NCBI GenBank assembly: GCA_964346585.1
Contig: CAYFVQ010000121.1
Location: 16,368 to 80,367, forward strand
Source: SOIA01 sp964346585
GTDB lineage: Bacteria; Acidobacteriota; Aminicenantia; Aminicenantales; Aminicenantaceae
DNA: 64,000 nt
Direction: 5' to 3'
The notes under the pieces are model-generated. The model was not told where the DNA came from. It was given only the letters and a program-made list of their open reading frames with translations, and did not search any database. The position numbers were made by a program, and so were the translations under genes. This document shows, one piece after another, positions 60,011 to 64,000 of the stretch (the first letter of the stretch is position 1; each line of letters starts with the position of its first letter).

Positions 60011-61354
60011 ATGACTAAATTTATCTCTGCTCTCCTCGCCATTTTTCTTCTTCTGAGTATTCCCCCCATGCTCCAGAGCTCCAAAATTTTTCCCTACGAC
60101 TACAAGATCGAGGTGCTGGACAATGGGTTAAAAGTTGTCTCCATTCCCCTTGACAATCCGAACATCATCTCCCACTACATCATTATCCGTTCTGGCTCGA
60201 GAAATGAGATTGAACCTGGAAAATCGGGATTTGCTCACTTTTTCGAGCACATGATGTTCAAAGGCACAGAAGACATGCCCAAAGAAGCCTACGACGATTT
60301 CTTGACTAAATTAGGCGCAGGTACGAACGGCTACACCACAGATGACTACACCTGCTATTTTGTGGTCTTCGCAGGGAGGGAAAACCTGGAAGAGGTCGTG
60401 AAGACTGAAGCAGACAGGTTCATTAACCTTCGCTATGATGAAGAGATGCTTAAAACCGAAGCTCCGGTCATCGAGGGCGAATACTACGCAAGTGTATCCA
60501 ACCCGGGCAGACGGCTCTTCGAAACCTTGAGAGACAAAGCCTTTGAGAAGCATTCATACAAGCACACGACTCTCGGCTATCTCAAGGATATCTTGGATAT
60601 GCCCAACCAGTATGAATACAGCCGGCTCTTTAAAAAGCGCTTCTATGCTCCGGATAACACTGTGCTTCTCGTCGCCGGAGACTATGACCATGACCAGTTG
60701 ATGGAGTATGTGCATAAATATTACAGTGGCTGGGAAAAATCCAACTACACTCTGGTAACCCCTGAAGAATCCCCCCAAACAAAGGCCAAAAGAGCTCACT
60801 TTGATTGGCCTTCAAAGACTCTGCCCAGGCTGGTCATCGGCTTCCATGGCCCGGCTTACTCCGATGAAAAAATCGACAAGGCCGCACTCGACCTCTTGGC
60901 TGAAACCTCTTTCTCCAGATCTTCTCCCCTTTACCAGAAACTCGTGATTGAACAGCAAAAATGCCTTTCCTTCAATGCAAGCTTCGCCGACAGACGAGAC
61001 CCCTATCTTTTAACCTTTAACGCGACCCTCAAAGATGAAAAAGACCTTGCCTATGTCGAGCAGGAAATCTTCAAAGAACTGGAAAGACTGAAAAAAGAGC
61101 CTGTTTCCGAAGAGCTTCTCGCCGAGATTAAATCCAACATGAAATACTCTTTTGCCAGTGTGTTAGGCACCACTGACGGAATTGCCAGTGTCCTCGCTCA
61201 ATACATCAACCTGACAACCGAACCTGGGACTGTCAACAAGCTGTTTGACCTTTTCGAAAAAGTGACTCCAGAAGACATTCAAAACATGTGCCAAAAATAC
61301 TTTAAAAAAACAAACAGCACTGTCGTCACCTTATCAGGAGGGAATACACAATGA
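60011..61354 (+). CDS. Exported M16-family zinc peptidase (catalytic subunit)
   Basis: A 447-residue M16 peptidase with a signal peptide (residues 1-20). The inverted zinc motif HFFEH (H76-H80) and downstream glutamates are intact, followed by NGYTTDDYTCYFVVF, EGEYYASVSNPGRRLFETL and a C-terminal domain. M16 enzymes degrade peptides in the periplasm, often as pairs. A good ribosome binding site (AAAGGAGG) precedes the ATG. The stop overlaps the ATG of the second M16 gene by four bases, so the two are translated together. Confidence 0.92.
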   Translation: MTKFISALLAIFLLLSIPPMLQSSKIFPYDYKIEVLDNGLKVVSIPLDNPNIISHYIIIRSGSRNEIEPGKSGFAHFFEHMMFKGTEDMPKEAYDDFLTKLGAGTNGYTTDDYTCYFVVFAGRENLEEVVKTEADRFINLRYDEEMLKTEAPVIEGEYYASVSNPGRRLFETLRDKAFEKHSYKHTTLGYLKDILDMPNQYEYSRLFKKRFYAPDNTVLLVAGDYDHDQLMEYVHKYYSGWEKSNYTLVTPEESPQTKAKRAHFDWPSKTLPRLVIGFHGPAYSDEKIDKAALDLLAETSFSRSSPLYQKLVIEQQKCLSFNASFADRRDPYLLTFNATLKDEKDLAYVEQEIFKELERLKKEPVSEELLAEIKSNMKYSFASVLGTTDGIASVLAQYINLTTEPGTVNKLFDLFEKVTPEDIQNMCQKYFKKTNSTVVTLSGGNTQ

Positions 61355-62886
61355 GAAACCAAACCAAACTCTTTTTAACAGGCTTCCTTGTTCTGAGTAT
61401 AGCTTTCGCGAACTTCTCCTGCACCCAGGCCAGTCCGGATAAACTCAAATCTGAACTCATCCCTCGCGAAGGGAACCCCCTCATCAGTTTCCGGATTCTT
61501 CTCAATATCGGTTCGGTCAACGACCCGGCGGGTAAAGAAGGGCTCTGTGCACTGACTCTGAGTATGCTGGCGAGCGGCGGCAGCCAAACCCTAACATACA
61601 AAGAGATCCAGAAGAAATTCTACCCGATGGCCACTTATGTCGGCTTGAGCGTCGAAAAGGAAATGTCGGTTTTCACTGGAACCGTTCATACCGATAACCT
61701 AGAAAAATACTACACAATATTTAAGGATATGCTTCTTGATCCCGGTTTCCGCGAAGACGATTTCTCTCGAATAAAAACTAACCAGCTGAATTTTCTGGAA
61801 AGGACACTCGTCAGCAACATGGATGAACAGTTTGGCAAGGAAATCCTGAACCTGATGATGTATGAGGGACATCCCTACGGGCATCACGAGGCAGGAACAT
61901 TGGAGACTCTAGAAAAACTGACTCTTGACGACATCAAAGCGTTCTACACAGGACATTTCCTCCAGGGCAACATCACAATCGGAATAATCGGAGGATACCC
62001 CTCTGACTTTCCGGATAAGGTCATGGAAGATTTTTCAATTCTTCCTGAAGGGCATACGCCCCCAATCAGTTTGCCCGAACAACGGATGCCACGGGGATTT
62101 GAAGTTGTTATCGCCGAGAAAAATACCCCGGCCACGGCTATGTCCATGGGATTCCCTGTCTCCCTTTCAAAGGCTGACGATGACTACTTCGCGCTCTGGA
62201 TTGCCATCTCTCATTTCGGAGAACACAGGCAGCACCTTTCGCTCCTCTTCCAGAAAATCCGCGAGGAAAGAGGACAGAACTACGGCGATTACGCCTATGC
62301 AGACCATTTCATTCAAGGACGGCGCAAGTTCCCGGCTCAGAATTACTGCCGTCAGCAGCAATACTTCTCCATCTGGATCCGCCCGCTGAGAAATTCTAAC
62401 CGCCACTTTGCCCTGCGTCAGGCGCTTTTAGAGCTCAAGAAACTTGTGGATGAAGGCATTCCTGAGGAAAGATTTGAGTTGACCCGGACATACCTTTTAA
62501 ATTACACAAGGCTCTATGCTCAGACTCTTGGCGAAATACTCGGCTGGAAGATGGACTCCAGGTACTACGGTTATAAAGACTTCCTGGCTGAAGTCCAGAA
62601 AAGACTCCCAAAAATCACACACGAAGACGTCAATCGCGCCATCAAGAAATACTTGAACTTTGAGAATATCTACATTGCTCTCATCACTCAAGATGCCGAA
62701 TCCTTGAAGAACGCTTTAGTGAACAACACTCCATCGCCCATCTCCTATGCCAATCCCAATATGCCAGAGGAAATCCTCGAGGAAGACAAGATCTACCAGG
62801 TCTTTCCTCTGGATGTGAAACCAGAGAATGTGAGAATCGCTCAGGCAACATCTTTCTTCCAGAAAGCAGGCGTTCCCGAAAAATAG
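61351..62886 (+). CDS. Exported M16-family partner lacking the zinc motif
   Basis: A 511-residue M16-family protein with a signal peptide ending in FANFSC, a possible but non-standard lipobox. The place of HXXEH is taken by EGLCALTLSMLASGG, so the zinc site is missing. LLNIGSVNDPAGKEG, the glycine-rich region and the C-terminal part resemble the non-catalytic subunits of M16 pairs such as the mitochondrial processing peptidase alpha subunit. It should form a heterodimer with the peptidase at 60011-61354, whose stop codon it overlaps. A later R-G-Q-N-Y segment (REERGQNYGDYAYA) is a typical M16 substrate-binding element. Confidence 0.88.
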   Translation: MRNQTKLFLTGFLVLSIAFANFSCTQASPDKLKSELIPREGNPLISFRILLNIGSVNDPAGKEGLCALTLSMLASGGSQTLTYKEIQKKFYPMATYVGLSVEKEMSVFTGTVHTDNLEKYYTIFKDMLLDPGFREDDFSRIKTNQLNFLERTLVSNMDEQFGKEILNLMMYEGHPYGHHEAGTLETLEKLTLDDIKAFYTGHFLQGNITIGIIGGYPSDFPDKVMEDFSILPEGHTPPISLPEQRMPRGFEVVIAEKNTPATAMSMGFPVSLSKADDDYFALWIAISHFGEHRQHLSLLFQKIREERGQNYGDYAYADHFIQGRRKFPAQNYCRQQQYFSIWIRPLRNSNRHFALRQALLELKKLVDEGIPEERFELTRTYLLNYTRLYAQTLGEILGWKMDSRYYGYKDFLAEVQKRLPKITHEDVNRAIKKYLNFENIYIALITQDAESLKNALVNNTPSPISYANPNMPEEILEEDKIYQVFPLDVKPENVRIAQATSFFQKAGVPEK

Positions 62887-62926
62887 AGAATAATAATATA
62901 AGCAACTCTTAAGAAGGAGAGGTTCG

Positions 62927-64000
62927 ATGAAAATCGTCTTAAAACCGGGGATTTTTCTATTCTTTTTATGTCTTTCTCTCCAGATGAGTACAGGTTTCAT
63001 TCCCGCAGAAAACCAGGACTGGCTGAGCCAACTGGGTCAGCATCAAAACTACACATCCAAACGCATCTCTTCCTACGACCGGACAGGAGGAAACAATGAC
63101 AGGTTATCCATCGAGCCAGGAAAAACCGCTGTTCTGGCAGAGATAAAAGGGCCGGCAGCCATCCACCACATATGGGTCACCATCTCCGCTGAGCCCTTTT
63201 ACGGCCGGAAGATCATCCTGAGAATGTACTGGGACGGAGAAGAATCACCTTCTGTCGAAGCCCCGATCGGAGATTTTTTTGGTGTGGGACACGGCCTGAA
63301 TCGGAACTTCAGCTCGCTTCCTATAAACTGTTCCTCTAACGGACGAGCCCGAAACTGCTACTGGTATATGCCCTTCCAGAAATCTGCCCGAATCACGGCG
63401 ACAAACGAAGGGGCTCGAACCGTGGGGGCCTTCTACTACTATATCGACTACAGAGAACTCCCTGAGCTTCCCTCGGATACACCCTGTTTCCATGCCCAGT
63501 ACCGGCAGGAAATCCCCTGTCAGCCTTTAAAAAATTACCTCTTCCTCGATGCTGCTGGCCACGGCCATTATGTCGGCTGCAACCTGAGTATCCTTCAGCG
63601 AGCCATGGGATGGTGGGGAGAAGGCGATGACATGATCTATGTGGACGGGGAGAAAACTCCTTCCCTCTACGGAACAGGTTCGGAAGACTATTTCTCCGAT
63701 GCTTGGGGAATGAGAGAGGATGAAAATCCATTCTACGGGTGTCCCCTCCAGGAACCTGATTTCAAAACCGGTTCTAAAGCCACTGTCTACCGTTTTCATA
63801 TCCCCGACCCCATTCCGTTTAAAAAATCCATCCGTGTCACAATCGAGCACGGCCATGCCAATGACCGCTCTGACTATTTCTCCTCTGTAGCCTACTGGTA
63901 CCAGAGTGAGCCCCATAAGCCTTTCCCCCCTCTTCCTCCGATGGAAGATAGGCTTCCCTTTGCTCTGGAGTCCCCGCGCGGTTTCATTCTTCCTGAATGG
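62927..64000 (+). CDS. Exported DUF2961 (GH172) glycoside hydrolase, 3' end outside window
   Basis: The frame is open from ATG 62927 to the window end (358 codons) and the 3' end is missing. A signal peptide (about residues 1-25) is followed by SYDRTGGNNDR, AAIHHIWVTI, NCYWYMPF, GWWGEGDDMIYVDGE and GTGSEDYFSDAWG, the last containing the conserved acidic residue of DUF2961. Members of GH172 include alpha-D-fructofuranosidases and arabinofuranosidases, so an exported glycan hydrolase is likely, with unknown substrate. A strong GAAGGAGAGG precedes the ATG. It follows the M16 pair by 40 bases. Confidence 0.88.
   Translation, partial: MKIVLKPGIFLFFLCLSLQMSTGFIPAENQDWLSQLGQHQNYTSKRISSYDRTGGNNDRLSIEPGKTAVLAEIKGPAAIHHIWVTISAEPFYGRKIILRMYWDGEESPSVEAPIGDFFGVGHGLNRNFSSLPINCSSNGRARNCYWYMPFQKSARITATNEGARTVGAFYYYIDYRELPELPSDTPCFHAQYRQEIPCQPLKNYLFLDAAGHGHYVGCNLSILQRAMGWWGEGDDMIYVDGEKTPSLYGTGSEDYFSDAWGMREDENPFYGCPLQEPDFKTGSKATVYRFHIPDPIPFKKSIRVTIEHGHANDRSDYFSSVAYWYQSEPHKPFPPLPPMEDRLPFALESPRGFILPEW

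Overview
The window looks like a chromosomal segment of a Gram-negative bacterium with moderate GC content. The LPS genes (lpxK, an LpxL-type acyltransferase, gmhA) point to an outer membrane. A full V/A-type ATPase operon replaces the usual F-type genes. There is a type IV pilus cluster with PilS/PilR control, a tatAC pair, queuosine precursor genes and several exported enzymes (S41, M16, DUF1343, GH172). This mixture resembles candidate phylum Aminicenantes or other Acidobacteriota-like lineages. That is an inference from gene content only, with no phylogenetic marker compared.

Layout. 1-4.1 kb (+): lipid A genes, an exported metallo-beta-lactamase-fold protein, RNase PH and a UDP-glucuronate decarboxylase-like epimerase. 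4.1-4.7 kb: a gene-free stretch with small repeats. 4.7-10.3 kb (+): a flotillin, an aminotransferase fused to a degenerate PEPCK-like domain, and a divergent PEPCK-like protein. 10.3-11.8 kb (-): gmhA between two copies of a 103-bp inverted-repeat element, and a PlsC acyltransferase. 12.0-20.3 kb (-): pilB (interrupted by an in-frame stop), pilT, pilC, pilS, pilR and two pilin-like genes, with a sigma-54 promoter and paired upstream palindromes. 20.7-21.6 kb: a small gene and two tRNAs. 21.8-29.4 kb (-): mutL, mpg, mtaB, purE, purD, a divergent glyA and rpiB. 29.8-31.4 kb (-): an S41 protease. 31.7-40.2 kb (+): tatAC; then DUF362, aldehyde dehydrogenase, a small kinase and dCMP deaminase; then an exported MurQ/GKRP-like protein and a NamZ-like muramidase. 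40.4-48.4 kb (-): nine V-ATPase genes. 48.7-49.6 kb: an unknown repeat-built protein. 49.8-55.1 kb: queCDE (+), an AT-rich sulfatase-like membrane protein (+), an EamA transporter and queF (-). 55.4-64 kb (+): small Cys-rich and radical-SAM genes, a methyltransferase pseudogene, ilvE, a GIY-YIG protein, trmO, two M16 peptidase genes and a truncated GH172 (DUF2961) gene.

The best candidates for something undescribed are: (1) the aminotransferase/pseudo-PEPCK fusion beside a divergent PEPCK-like gene; (2) a MurQ/GKRP-family protein with a signal peptide, overlapping a NamZ-like muramidase gene; (3) a 15-bp palindrome, TGACAA-TAT-TTGTCA type, shared by the pilin and pilB control regions; and (4) the 279-residue protein of repeated beta/alpha units upstream of the V-ATPase operon. 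Several compact nested inverted repeats with GGGGTC/GGGGAC ends sit between genes.

Four single-codon anomalies (a stop in pilB, two stops in the methyltransferase, no standard start for pilR) could be real decay or consensus errors in an assembled genome.
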